Shown piece by piece: positions 1 to 7,461 of a stretch of DNA of 59,368 nucleotides. Origin of the DNA: an uncultured Treponema sp. (lineage in GTDB: Bacteria > Spirochaetota > Spirochaetia > Treponematales > Treponemataceae); NCBI GenBank assembly GCA_905372235.1, contig CAJPOF010000006.1, forward strand, positions 1-59,368, given 5' to 3'. How positions within the stretch are numbered: the stretch's first letter is position 1; every line of letters starts with the position of its first letter. Made by a program: the position numbers and the translations under genes. A model generated the notes under the pieces. The model saw only the letters and a list, made by a program, of their open reading frames with translations. It had not been told where the DNA came from and searched no databases.

Positions 1-493
1 CCTTAGCCATTGTTCTGAAAGGACCGCCGCTTGCCGTAATCACGATGCTTTCTATGTTCTCTTTTTTTATCTGATTTATCAGGCTGAATATTGCAGAATG
101 TTCCGAATCCACAGGGATTATGTGCGCCCCTTTTTCAAGGGAAAGATCCTTTACAAGATGCCACGCCATCACCACCGTCTCTTTGTTCGCAAGGGCAAGG
201 TCTATTCCCCTCTCAAGAACCATCTTTGACGGCAAAAGCCCTGCGGCTCCCGATATTCCGTTTACCACAACGTCCGGACTTGTTTTTTCGATTAGCCTTT
301 CGATTCCTTCAACGCCATCTTTTTCGGTCAGTGTGGAAGGGCAGGAAAATTCTTCCGAAAGAAAATCAAGGCTTTTTTTGTTGGAATTTGCAGAAAGCCC
401 AACAATCTTGAATTTTTCTTCTTCGTTTCTTGCTATGTTCAGCGTACTGGTTCCTATAGAACCCGTGCAGCCAAGGACCAATACTTTTTTCAT
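1..493 (-). CDS. dxr: 1-deoxy-D-xylulose 5-phosphate reductoisomerase, 3' end outside the window
   Basis: Converts DXP to 2-C-methyl-D-erythritol 4-phosphate with NADPH and a divalent metal, the first committed step of the MEP isoprenoid pathway, in the cytosol. Only the first ~164 codons lie in the window, and the frame is open to base 1. Visible marks are the N-terminal NADPH-binding GCTGSIG (residues 9-15), LANKET near residue 100, PVDSEHSA near residue 127 (metal and substrate site) and ITASGGPFR near the edge. The ATG is at 491-493. It is the last gene seen of the rpsB-tsf-frr-uppS-cdsA-dxr run. Its product feeds the undecaprenyl pathway that uppS (two genes upstream) uses. Family assignment is secure; completeness cannot be judged. 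Confidence 0.95.
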   Translation of the reverse strand, partial: MKKVLVLGCTGSIGTSTLNIARNEEEKFKIVGLSANSNKKSLDFLSEEFSCPSTLTEKDGVEGIERLIEKTSPDVVVNGISGAAGLLPSKMVLERGIDLALANKETVVMAWHLVKDLSLEKGAHIIPVDSEHSAIFSLINQIKKENIESIVITASGGPFRTMAK

Positions 494-526
494 AAGATTC
501 TCCCGTACGGAAAGACGGACAAAACG

Positions 527-1366
527 TCAGTTTCCGAAAAGAAAATGCACAGCCACATAATATATGGGCGTGGTAAACAAAAGCGAATCCACTGAATCTA
601 AAAGTCCGCCCCGTCCCATGATTATCCAACCGCTGTCTTTTACGCCGGCGGATCTCTTGAAGACAGATTCTACAAGGTCGCCGGTTATCGCACCCACTGA
701 ACAGAAAAGTCCGATGATGACGGGCTTAAAAAAACTTCCCGGCATAAGGCAAGGAAAAAAGATTTTCGCAAGAACGCAGGAAGCGACCGCGCCGAAAAGT
801 CCTCCAAGGCAACCTACGACGCTTTTGTTCGGGCTCGCGGCAAAAATTCCACGAGTATTTTTTCCCATAAGAACTCCGAAGAGCCATGCCAAGGAATCGT
901 GAAAGAACACTGTAAAAAAGAAAAGCGCAAGGAAGAATGTCGAATCTTTAAAATCGCCTATCCTTTGAATGAACGTGAAAAGGTAGCCGCTGTAAAATAC
1001 TATAAAAACGGATGTTGAAAGCCTAACAATCGAATCGTCGAATGATTTGTGCATGAAACATTCCGTCATCAAAAGAATTATGGCGCACAGCGAGAAAACC
1101 CATATCATATAGTCAAGGTTCAGATTCAAGAGCATGAAAACGTATTCAGACGCAGGAAGAAGGACTGCCAAAAATACTATCAGCCATTTGGGAAGGAGCT
1201 TGGTTCTTTTTACGGACATATTGTACATCTCAATGCAGGAAATCGCCGAACCTGCGATTATCGCTATGTTCAAAGGCAGATGGCAAAGGAACTGCACCAG
1301 CACAAGCCCCAAAACGCTCGGCACTCCGATGAAAAATATCAACAGTCTCTTTGTTACTTTACTCAT
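527..1366 (-). CDS. cdsA: phosphatidate cytidylyltransferase
   Basis: Makes CDP-diacylglycerol from phosphatidic acid and CTP at the inner membrane, the branch point for phospholipids. The 279-residue protein is almost all hydrophobic, with roughly seven to eight membrane spans, the usual size for the family. The C-terminal CdsA signature is recognisable as SVFKRSAGVKDSG followed by GRGGLLDSVDS. The consensus has HGG and DR at the places where this protein has RGG and DS, so the match is clear but not perfect. Its stop lies 33 bases before dxr and its start 25 bases after the uppS stop, fitting one transcript. Confidence 0.92.
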   Translation of the reverse strand: MSKVTKRLLIFFIGVPSVLGLVLVQFLCHLPLNIAIIAGSAISCIEMYNMSVKRTKLLPKWLIVFLAVLLPASEYVFMLLNLNLDYMIWVFSLCAIILLMTECFMHKSFDDSIVRLSTSVFIVFYSGYLFTFIQRIGDFKDSTFFLALFFFTVFFHDSLAWLFGVLMGKNTRGIFAASPNKSVVGCLGGLFGAVASCVLAKIFFPCLMPGSFFKPVIIGLFCSVGAITGDLVESVFKRSAGVKDSGWIIMGRGGLLDSVDSLLFTTPIYYVAVHFLFGN

Positions 1367-1391
1367 ACTCTTCTCTTCGTTTTATTCAAAA

Positions 1392-2132
1392 TCATTCTAC
1401 ACTTCTATCCGCATTTTCGCTACCCAAGACCCCTCCGAATCTTCTGGCTCTTTTCTGAAAAGTCTCTATGTCTTTGTGGAACTCTTCCACGCTGTAGTCC
1501 GGCCACAGTGTGTCCCTGAAAATAAGTTCCGCATACGCCGCATGCCACAGAAGAAAATTGCTAAGCCGCATTTCTCCGCCCGTTCTTATAAGAAGATCCA
1601 CATCGGGAAGGGAAGGAACGTCAAAAGCCGAAGAAAAACTTTCCTCCGTAACGCACTGCTTAGTCCCTGCGGAAAGAAGCCTGTTCACGCCACGGACAAT
1701 CTCGTCTCTTCCGCCGTAGTTTATCGCAAGGACCATGGTAGTTCCATTAAAGTCCTTGGTGTCTTCCTTTGCCTGCCGAATCTCCAAAGCCACATCTTTT
1801 GGAAGAGCGTCCTCGTCCCCTATGTGGAGAATTTTTATTCCGTTCCGCCTGTAAAAGTCAAATTCGGATCTCAAATGGATTTTTATAAGAGACATAAGAT
1901 ATCCGACTTCTTCCTGCGTCCTCTTCCAGTTTTCCGTCGAAAAGGTGTAGAGCGTAACATATTTTATGCCCATGCCGGCGGCGGCGTTCATTATCCTTTT
2001 TGCGGCCTCAAGCCCCTCCCTGTGTCCTTTTGACCTCGGAAGGTTTCTGTTTGTAGCCCACCGCCCGTTTCCGTCCATGATTATCCCTACGTGGGTAGGA
2101 AGGGCGGCGTCTTTTCTGTCTGAAGAAGACAT
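1392..2132 (-). CDS. uppS: isoprenyl transferase (undecaprenyl diphosphate synthase)
   Basis: Cis-prenyltransferase that extends farnesyl diphosphate with isopentenyl diphosphate to the C55 lipid carrier used for peptidoglycan precursors. The 246-residue length is typical. The N-terminal HVGIIMDGNGRWA (residues 14-26) carries the catalytic Asp of the family, and TGGEMRLSNFLLWHAAYAEL near residue 190 is the second conserved block. The start at 2132 is an ATG, 9 bases after the frr stop, so it is probably co-transcribed and coupled to frr. Substrate chain length cannot be told from sequence. Confidence 0.95.
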   Translation of the reverse strand: MSSSDRKDAALPTHVGIIMDGNGRWATNRNLPRSKGHREGLEAAKRIMNAAAGMGIKYVTLYTFSTENWKRTQEEVGYLMSLIKIHLRSEFDFYRRNGIKILHIGDEDALPKDVALEIRQAKEDTKDFNGTTMVLAINYGGRDEIVRGVNRLLSAGTKQCVTEESFSSAFDVPSLPDVDLLIRTGGEMRLSNFLLWHAAYAELIFRDTLWPDYSVEEFHKDIETFQKRARRFGGVLGSENADRSVE

Positions 2133-2141
2133 AAAAATCCT

Positions 2142-2687
2142 TTAACCTTCGAGAATCTCTTTTTCCTTCGCTTCGTAGACTTTGTTTATCTCAGCGATAT
2201 ACTTGTCCGTAAGTTTTTGGAGTTTTTCTTCCTCTGTTTTAAGTTCGTCCTCGGTAAGTTCGCCTGCTTTCTGCTGTTTTTTCAGTTCTTCGTTACCGTC
2301 CCGACGGATATTCCTTATCGATGTCCTTGAGTTTTCTGCGATTGATTTCGCCTGTTTTACAAGTTCCTTTCGTCTTTCTGCTGTAAGCGGCGGAATTGCG
2401 ATTCTTATGACTTTTCCGTCGTTGGAAGGATTAAGCCCAAGGTCTGCGGTGAGTATCGCCTTTTCGATTTCGACTATGAGCGTCTTGTCGAACGGCTGAA
2501 TGATGATGGACCTTGCCTCCGGAATCGATATGTTTCCAACCTGATTCAGCGGGGTTTTTGTTCCGTAATAATCCACCCTAACTTTGTCAAATATCGCGGC
2601 GGACGCTCGTCCCGTCCTTATTCCGTTGAACGAATCCCTGAGGGAAAGTAGAGTCTTTTCCATCCTCGCTTCGTTAGTCTCTGCCAT
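2142..2687 (-). CDS. frr: ribosome recycling factor
   Basis: Splits post-termination ribosomes together with EF-G in the cytosol. The 181-residue length is close to the family norm. The helical C-terminal half holds the RRF block with LVKQAKSIAENSRTSIRNIRRD (about residues 109-130), and the N-terminal part has GIRTGRASA. The shine site AGGAATTTTC lies just before the ATG at 2685-2687. It sits between tsf and uppS. In most bacteria pyrH (UMP kinase) lies between tsf and frr, but it is not here. Confidence 0.96.
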   Translation of the reverse strand: MAETNEARMEKTLLSLRDSFNGIRTGRASAAIFDKVRVDYYGTKTPLNQVGNISIPEARSIIIQPFDKTLIVEIEKAILTADLGLNPSNDGKVIRIAIPPLTAERRKELVKQAKSIAENSRTSIRNIRRDGNEELKKQQKAGELTEDELKTEEEKLQKLTDKYIAEINKVYEAKEKEILEG

Positions 2688-2708
2688 GAAAATTCCTCCG
2701 TAAAAGTC

Positions 2709-2740
2709 GATGCATCCTGCTTAAAAATGCAAGATGCATC
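2709..2740 (-). other. intercistronic stem-loop between tsf and frr
   Basis: Bases 2709-2720 and 2729-2740 form a 12-base-pair stem (one G.U in the minus-strand RNA) closing an 8-base A/T loop. The transcript has no T-run behind it, so a rho-independent terminator is unlikely. It more likely protects or marks a processing point in the rpsB-tsf / frr-uppS-cdsA-dxr mRNA. It lies where pyrH is usually found. Confidence 0.6.
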
Positions 2741-2748
2741 AAAAGTTT

Positions 2749-3582
2749 TTATTTTCCAAGCACGTAAAGAATCACCTTTTCAAAAGAAAGTGAAACGCCA
2801 AGTTCTTTTCCTTTTGCTGCGATTGCCTGTGCCACCGTGATTTTTTCGTCATCGAGGTAGGGCTGATCCATGAAGCAAATCGCGGACAAAGCCTTGTTTA
2901 TCTTTCCTTTGAGGATTCCTTCTTTTACGTTGTCGGGCTTCTTTGCCATTGAAGGATCTTCAGCCATCTGCGCCTTGAAAATATCCGTCTGGTCATCGAT
3001 AAACGACTGTGGAACATCGCTTTTGTTTATGTATTCAGGCTTGTTCGATGCCAAATGAAGACAGCACACATGCGCAAAGTCAGAAAGTTTTTCATCGTCC
3101 GAGCCTTTAAGCACAACGAGAGAACCTATCTTGTTGTCATGGTGAACGTATGTCGAGCATACGTAACCCGGCTGAACTTCTATGTATTCCGCACGTTTTA
3201 CAGAAATATTTTCACGGAATTTTACAAGAATGTCCTCGATTACGGCCTTATGTTCATCAAGAACGCCGGAAGCCTTCTTCGAAAGGGTAACCTCCGCAGC
3301 TTTCTGCGCAGCTTCCATAAAATCCGTGTTGTTCGCAACAAAATCCGTCTCGCACAGAACCTCGACTATCGCATAGCGGTTTCCGTCCTGTTTTATAACG
3401 ATTCTGCCTTCGCCTGCGGCTCTATCAGTTCTGCTTGCCATCGATGCCAAGCCTTTTTCTTTCAGAAGTTTTTCTGCGGCAGCCACGTCGCCGTCGGTCT
3501 CGCCGAGAGCCTTCTTGCAGTCCAAAAGACCTGCGCCTGTAGCGTCCCTAAGTTTTTTTACGTCATTAGCAGTAAATGCCAT
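2749..3582 (-). CDS. tsf: elongation factor Ts
   Basis: Guanine-nucleotide exchange factor for EF-Tu. The 277-residue protein has the N-terminal UBA-like segment and EF-Ts signature DVKKLRDATGAGLLDCKKAL (about residues 7-26), followed by the core block with LCETDFVANN near residue 76. It lies 17 bases after rpsB, the almost universal pair, and the ATG is at 3580-3582 with AAGGAATG just ahead. Nothing odd was seen. Confidence 0.97.
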   Translation of the reverse strand: MAFTANDVKKLRDATGAGLLDCKKALGETDGDVAAAEKLLKEKGLASMASRTDRAAGEGRIVIKQDGNRYAIVEVLCETDFVANNTDFMEAAQKAAEVTLSKKASGVLDEHKAVIEDILVKFRENISVKRAEYIEVQPGYVCSTYVHHDNKIGSLVVLKGSDDEKLSDFAHVCCLHLASNKPEYINKSDVPQSFIDDQTDIFKAQMAEDPSMAKKPDNVKEGILKGKINKALSAICFMDQPYLDDEKITVAQAIAAKGKELGVSLSFEKVILYVLGK

Positions 3583-3599
3583 TTTTCATTCCTTATAAA

Positions 3600-4466
3600 T
3601 TATTTGTTGTCGTAGATTTTGTCTTCGTCCACAAGACTGTCTTTGTCATCGGGTTCGACATCTTCTTCCTTCGTTTCCGTTGGCTGATAGTTCGAATAGT
3701 CCACGATTTCCTCATCCTCGTCCTTTGTGGCGGCATCGGTCGTGATTTCCTCGTCGTCAAGATTCTCAAGAATCTTGAGTCCGTTTTCGTTGTCGGATTC
3801 AATCACGGCATTGGCTATTATCGATGTGAACAAAGAGATTGCGCGGATTGCGTCATCGTTTCCAGGGATAGGATAGTCTATGTTCTCAGGATTGCAGTTC
3901 GTGTCGACCACGGCGATGATAGGAATTTTCATCCTTCGAGCCTCGGCTACGGCAATCTGCTCCTTGTGCGTGTCGATGATGAACACCGCACCCGGAAGTT
4001 CCTTCATTTCCTTGATTCCGCCAAGGTTTTTTTCAAGTTTTTCTTTTTCCTTGAGGAGGACGGAGACTTCTTTTTTTGTAAGGCTTTCGAAAGTTCCGTC
4101 GACTTCCATCTTTTCGATTTTCTTGAGCCTCTGAAGAGATTTCTTGATTGTAGAGAAATTTGTAAGCATTCCGCCAAGCCAGCGGTTGTTTATGTAGAAC
4201 ATTCCGCAGCGTTCGGCTTCCTTCTGGATTGCCTGCTGCGCCTGCTTTTTTGTTCCGACGAACAGCACAGATTTCCCGGAGGCGGTTATTTTTCGAACAG
4301 CCTCGTAACTTTCCTTGATTGCTGCGATTGTCTTTTGCAGGTCGATTATGTGGATTCCATTACGTTCCGCAAAAATGTATTTTTTCATTCGCGGATCCCA
4401 GCGTTTTACCTGATGACCGAAGTGAACTCCGGACTCAAGCAGGTTTTTCATGGTAACTACAGCCAT
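3600..4466 (-). CDS. rpsB: 30S ribosomal protein S2 with long acidic tail
   Basis: Small-subunit ribosomal protein that also anchors S1. The start at 4466 (MAVVTMKNLLESGVHFGHQ) is chosen over an upstream in-frame codon because it has AAGGAGA at good spacing and matches the known S2 N-terminus. This gives 288 residues. Typical blocks are GVHFGHQ, NRWLGGMLTN near residue 92, and DTNCNP / PGNDDAI near residue 190. The last ~60 residues are dominated by Asp and Glu. That tail is longer than in E. coli S2 and is not part of the folded core. A hairpin-rich leader precedes the gene (see separate entry). Confidence 0.96.
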   Translation of the reverse strand: MAVVTMKNLLESGVHFGHQVKRWDPRMKKYIFAERNGIHIIDLQKTIAAIKESYEAVRKITASGKSVLFVGTKKQAQQAIQKEAERCGMFYINNRWLGGMLTNFSTIKKSLQRLKKIEKMEVDGTFESLTKKEVSVLLKEKEKLEKNLGGIKEMKELPGAVFIIDTHKEQIAVAEARRMKIPIIAVVDTNCNPENIDYPIPGNDDAIRAISLFTSIIANAVIESDNENGLKILENLDDEEITTDAATKDEDEEIVDYSNYQPTETKEEDVEPDDKDSLVDEDKIYDNK

Positions 4467-4482
4467 GAGATTCTCCTTCACC

Positions 4483-4554
4483 GGCAGGATTTTAAATTCC
4501 TTCTGAATAAAGGAACATCCTGCCCCGTACTCTTTTTCTCGATGCCGACAGGCA
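4483..4554 (-). promoter_or_regulatory. structured 5' leader of rpsB, candidate S2 autoregulatory RNA
   Basis: The minus-strand leader can fold into an outer stem (4517-4524 with 4483-4490, 8 base pairs, GGCAGGAT with ATCCTGCC) enclosing an inner stem (4510-4515 with 4497-4502, 6 base pairs). A further short hairpin (4543-4546 with 4551-4554) lies upstream. The outer stem ends about ten bases before the Shine-Dalgarno of rpsB. S2 is known to repress its own operon through leader RNA in several bacteria. The link here is inferred from position only. Confidence 0.5.
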
Positions 4555-4564
4555 CGGAAGATTT

Positions 4565-4585
4565 TTGGGCATCTAGGATGCCCAA
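4565..4585 (-). terminator. terminator hairpin after maf
   Basis: TTGGGCATC (4565-4573) and GATGCCCAA (4577-4585) make a 9-base-pair stem with a 3-base loop. On the minus strand it is followed by AAATCTT, a weak U tract. It begins 6 bases after the maf stop and separates maf from the rpsB transcript. Confidence 0.6.
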
Positions 4586-4591
4586 TCAAGG

Positions 4592-5182
4592 CTACTCCAA
4601 AATGGAATAGCCCTGTTCGTTCAATATATCGAAAAGTTCTCTTAGAGGCAAGCCTGTAACGCAGCTCTGAGAACCCTCGATTTTTTCAATAAAACATGAG
4701 GCAAGGCTTTGGATTCTGTAACCGCCGGCAGCTCCATGCCATTCACCGGTGTCAAGATACCAAAGGATTTCTTGATCTGTCATGGCTGAAAAACGGACTG
4801 TCGTTTTTGAAATCCTTGAAGTCGTGGTTTTCTTCCGTCCGTTGTATAAAACGATTGCCGTAATCACATTGTGGGAAGAGCCTTGAAATTCCTTCAAGTA
4901 CATTTCCGCAACGTCCTGATTTTCGGGCTTTCCGTAGAGTTTCCCATCTTTTTCGATTACGGTGTCCGCTCCCAAAATCCATGGAATTTCTTGCTCGGAC
5001 GGAAGCGAATTTTGAACCGCCGCAACTTTTTTTCTTGCAAGGAATTCGGGAATATCGCAAGGATCAAGTCCGATTGTCATAGTCTCGTCCACATTCGGCA
5101 TTATAACCCTGAAAGGGATGTTCAGCATCTTCAGAATTTCCTGCCGTCTTGGGGACGAGGACGCAAGTATTATGGGCTCCAT
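4592..5182 (-). CDS. maf: Maf family nucleoside triphosphate pyrophosphatase
   Basis: House-cleaning pyrophosphatase acting on non-canonical or methylated (d)NTPs, historically linked to septum formation. The 196-residue protein has the N-terminal family motif LASSSPRRQEIL (residues 6-17) and the ADTVI block near residue 73. The ATG at 5182 is preferred to the TTG one codon earlier because AAGGA lies 7 bases before it. It follows the HEAT-repeat gene by 28 bases, so the two probably share the promoter at 5988-6016. Confidence 0.93.
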   Translation of the reverse strand: MEPIILASSSPRRQEILKMLNIPFRVIMPNVDETMTIGLDPCDIPEFLARKKVAAVQNSLPSEQEIPWILGADTVIEKDGKLYGKPENQDVAEMYLKEFQGSSHNVITAIVLYNGRKKTTTSRISKTTVRFSAMTDQEILWYLDTGEWHGAAGGYRIQSLASCFIEKIEGSQSCVTGLPLRELFDILNEQGYSILE

Positions 5183-5210
5183 CAAACGATCCTTGCCTAA
5201 TTTCCTTGTC

Positions 5211-5942
5211 TTATTTTCCTTCGGAACTGCTTGTGCCAGAAATCTGTCTAAGAAGTTTTATAGCCTTGCTTCTTACAGGTGTGATGTAATGGTAATCGGC
5301 GGCAATTCTTGTAAGGGAATCGATAATTATCTTCTTGTTCTCGGTTTTTTCGGCAAGTTTTGCGTAGCAGTCGATAACTTCGGACGCAAGGGACGAAGTG
5401 GGGTTCAGAATCTGGTTTCTTTTGTTTGCGAAAGCTATCGCGTCTACAACCTCGTCGTTTGTGTTTATGCCAACCTCGCCGAGCGAATTCACGGCGGCTG
5501 AAATTACCATCGGCTCGCTTTCGGCAAGTGCGACCGACACTAGGCAGTCCTTGGCTTCATCGGTTTTTACCTTTCCGAGCGCAAGACAAGCCCTTCTTCT
5601 TATGTCGGGGTAGTTGTTCATCAGCCTTCCGTTTGTATAGGACCTTGAGTGGATTCCTTCGCCTGCAAGCTGGTTCAACGCCTTCATGACATCCTCGTTT
5701 ATGTTACCGTTATCCACGGCATTCTCAAGAAACTGCATGGCGACCAGTTTGTTGTCGTATTCGTCGGAAGTCGCCAGCGCAAGCATGACCACGCCGTCAA
5801 CGTCGTTCAAGTATTCTTCCTCGACCGAACTTTCCGATTTTGATGAAGTATTAGTGCTCTGTCTCTGAACTTGCTGTGCGAAAACAAGCGAACACAGGGC
5901 TATCATTCCGATAAAAAAAACTGTCTTTTTTGACACTCTCAT
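5211..5942 (-). CDS. exported HEAT-repeat protein
   Basis: A 243-residue protein with a signal peptide (Lys-rich start, hydrophobic core, cleavage predicted after Ala22 in VFAQQ). The mature part consists of repeating helical units of about 35 residues, with the HEAT/PBS pattern (for example the unit around RRRACLALGKVKTDEA and the one around VISAAVNSLGEVG). Such repeats usually bind proteins, and this one should act in the periplasm. Its Shine-Dalgarno (AGGAGGAACATTTT before ATG) is strong. No enzymatic motif was seen, and the partner is unknown. A larger exported HEAT-like protein is encoded at 54288-55472. Confidence 0.75.
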   Translation of the reverse strand: MRVSKKTVFFIGMIALCSLVFAQQVQRQSTNTSSKSESSVEEEYLNDVDGVVMLALATSDEYDNKLVAMQFLENAVDNGNINEDVMKALNQLAGEGIHSRSYTNGRLMNNYPDIRRRACLALGKVKTDEAKDCLVSVALAESEPMVISAAVNSLGEVGINTNDEVVDAIAFANKRNQILNPTSSLASEVIDCYAKLAEKTENKKIIIDSLTRIAADYHYITPVRSKAIKLLRQISGTSSSEGK

Positions 5943-5987
5943 AAAATGTTCCTCCTGGAAAACATTCAGCGTTTGCTAATGAAGATA

Positions 5988-6016
5988 ATTATATGGCAAG
6001 GATTTTTAAAAATCAA
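5988..6016 (-). promoter_or_regulatory. promoter of the HEAT-maf operon
   Basis: On the minus strand TTGATT (6011-6016) is separated by exactly 17 bases from a perfect TATAAT (5988-5993). It is about 45 bases upstream of the ATG at 5942 and suits a sigma-70 type factor such as the RpoD encoded in this window. Confidence 0.7.
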
Positions 6017-6028
6017 CCACAATTTATG

Positions 6029-6613
6029 TCAGGACTGTTCCTGGCTTGAAAGCAGCGGAATCTTTACCATCCATTTTCCGTCCACTTTCACAAAATTATA
6101 GTAGACGACATCGACGTCCCCGGAATTCTGCACCGCTTTAACCGAATCAAGGGATATGTAGCGAATTTCATCCACAGTTCTTCCTCGCCTCGACGGGCAG
6201 AACACAAAGATAAAATAATCGTAGAGGTTCGCCAATTTCATGTTCTTTACAGGAAGCCTTCTTGAGGCAAGCTTGAGGTTGTTGGGATTTGACCAGAACG
6301 TTATTGATTCCGGCTCTATGTACGAAAGCCACTTGTTGTAGTCCTTGTTCGACATGACGACGGAAAGTTCCTCTATGATTTTCAGAATTGCTTTCTTGTC
6401 CCTGTTAAATTCTTCAATGGAAATATTCACGTCGTGGGTTGAACGCGAATATTCATCGTAAGCTTCGTCCGACACCGATTTCATCTCAGGCTCTTGGGGA
6501 GCGATTTCGACGGGGGCGGATATTTTTGCTTCCGCGACGGTTTCCGTAGACGAACATGAAACGAACATGAGCGCCGTTAAAATTAGTGATGCTAGTAGGA
6601 TTTTCTTGAACAT
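6029..6613 (-). CDS. predicted lipoprotein of unknown function
   Basis: A 194-residue protein with a lipoprotein signal: KK at residues 3-4, a hydrophobic stretch, and the loose spirochaete lipobox MFVSC with Cys20 as lipid attachment site. The mature part begins with a Ser/Glu-rich linker and then a compact domain with WLSYIEPESITFW in the middle and DGKWMVKIPL near the C-terminus, resembling small DUF4440/NTF2-like folds, but I cannot assign it with confidence. It is divergent from coaD, with 54 bases between the two start codons. The likely promoter sits only 6 bases before the ATG, so the mRNA may be leaderless. Confidence 0.75.
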   Translation of the reverse strand: MFKKILLASLILTALMFVSCSSTETVAEAKISAPVEIAPQEPEMKSVSDEAYDEYSRSTHDVNISIEEFNRDKKAILKIIEELSVVMSNKDYNKWLSYIEPESITFWSNPNNLKLASRRLPVKNMKLANLYDYFIFVFCPSRRGRTVDEIRYISLDSVKAVQNSGDVDVVYYNFVKVDGKWMVKIPLLSSQEQS

Positions 6614-6619
6614 TCAAGC

Positions 6620-6648
6620 ATGATACAACACTTGTGCATTTTCGTCAA
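6620..6648 (-). promoter_or_regulatory. promoter of the lipoprotein gene
   Basis: TTGACG (6643-6648) and TATCAT (6620-6625) on the minus strand are 17 bases apart. Only six bases (6614-6619) separate the -10 from the ATG of the lipoprotein, which places the transcription start at or next to the start codon. Confidence 0.6.
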
Positions 6649-6667
6649 ACAGGGTAGGATTTTCAGC

Positions 6668-7153
6668 GTGACAAAGGCAGTTTTCCCCGGATCTTTCGAT
6701 CCTCCCACCAACGGACATCTGAACATAATCCAAAGAGCGTCCGGACTTTTTGACGAAGTTGATGTGGTGGTCGCCGTGAACAGTGAAAAAAAATCGCTTT
6801 TTAATATGGAAGAAAGGCTTTCTTTCCTTCGGGAAATGGTGCGTCCGTACGGGAACGTTTCCGTGCATGAATGGGATCAGATTGTGGTGAACTATGCGAA
6901 AAAAGTCGGAGCGAAGGTTCTTATAAGGGGCGTAAGGAATTCCAACGATTTTTCATACGAATTCGAACTTTCTCTTCTGAACCACAAACTGAACGGCGAC
7001 ATAGAAACGGTTTTTATCCCCACGGATCAAAGATACCTTCTTCTAAAATCCAGTTCGATAAAGGAACTTGCGAAACTCGGCGGAGACATCTCCGGAATGG
7101 TCCCGGAAGTGGTGGAAAAGGCTTTGAAGAAGAAATTTCAGGGAAACAGGTAG
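6668..7153 (+). CDS. coaD: phosphopantetheine adenylyltransferase
   Basis: Transfers AMP from ATP to 4'-phosphopantetheine, the penultimate step of coenzyme A synthesis. The start is GTG at 6668, giving 161 residues, the usual size. It is preferred over the in-frame codon at 6620 because the nucleotidyltransferase motif AVFPGSFDPPTNGH then begins at residue 4, as in other CoaD proteins, and TAGGAT lies 9 bases ahead. ISSFSSS-type C-terminal nucleotide contacts are visible as KSSSIKELAKLGGD. It is divergent from the lipoprotein gene and followed by the rpmF promoters. Confidence 0.94.
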   Translation: MTKAVFPGSFDPPTNGHLNIIQRASGLFDEVDVVVAVNSEKKSLFNMEERLSFLREMVRPYGNVSVHEWDQIVVNYAKKVGAKVLIRGVRNSNDFSYEFELSLLNHKLNGDIETVFIPTDQRYLLLKSSSIKELAKLGGDISGMVPEVVEKALKKKFQGNR

Positions 7154-7178
7154 ACAATATGTCATATTCTGTTATAAT
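7151..7178 (+). promoter_or_regulatory. upstream promoter of rpmF-acpP
   Basis: TAGACA (7151-7156, overlapping the coaD stop) is 16 bases from a perfect TATAAT (7173-7178). It is the first of two tandem promoter-like pairs ahead of rpmF. Confidence 0.5.
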
Positions 7179-7181
7179 GAA

Positions 7182-7211
7182 TTGACACGCTGATTGGAAC
7201 TGTTGTATATT
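7182..7211 (+). promoter_or_regulatory. downstream promoter of rpmF-acpP
   Basis: A perfect TTGACA (7182-7187) is 18 bases from TATATT (7206-7211), about 40 bases before the rpmF ATG. Together with the pair at 7151-7178 it would drive strong, growth-linked expression. Confidence 0.65.
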
Positions 7212-7257
7212 AGACCGCAGTAAATCAGAAATTTTCTAATTTAGTGAGGTTGTTATA

Positions 7258-7446
7258 ATGGCAGTACCTAGATCGAAAACATCTAAAGCCGTAACAAAGA
7301 GACGTCAGAGCATCAATATGAGGCTGAAGGCTCCGCAGCTTGTAGAATGTAACAATTGCGGAAACTTGGTGCAGTCGCATAGGGTTTGCCCTAAATGCGG
7401 ATTCTACCGCGGACGTCAGGTGATTACACCTGAATCTAACGGCTAA
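7258..7446 (+). CDS. rpmF: 50S ribosomal protein L32
   Basis: A 62-residue basic ribosomal protein starting MAVPRSKTSKAVTKRR, the classic bL32 N-terminus. Two CxxC pairs (CNNC and CPKC) form the zinc-binding form of L32. Its Shine-Dalgarno is GTGAGG, a few bases ahead. It is followed after 15 bases by acpP, the conserved ribosome/fatty-acid pair. Confidence 0.97.
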   Translation: MAVPRSKTSKAVTKRRQSINMRLKAPQLVECNNCGNLVQSHRVCPKCGFYRGRQVITPESNG

Positions 7447-7461
7447 AAGGGAGCATTTTAT

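Noticed and set aside
1134..2033. A 299-codon plus-strand open frame
   Set aside because: Antisense to uppS and the start of cdsA; no recognisable domain or Shine-Dalgarno.
3576..4610. A 344-codon plus-strand open frame
   Set aside because: It lies exactly antisense to rpsB, has no ribosome site and a residue mix rich in Phe, Cys and Arg typical of a shadow frame.
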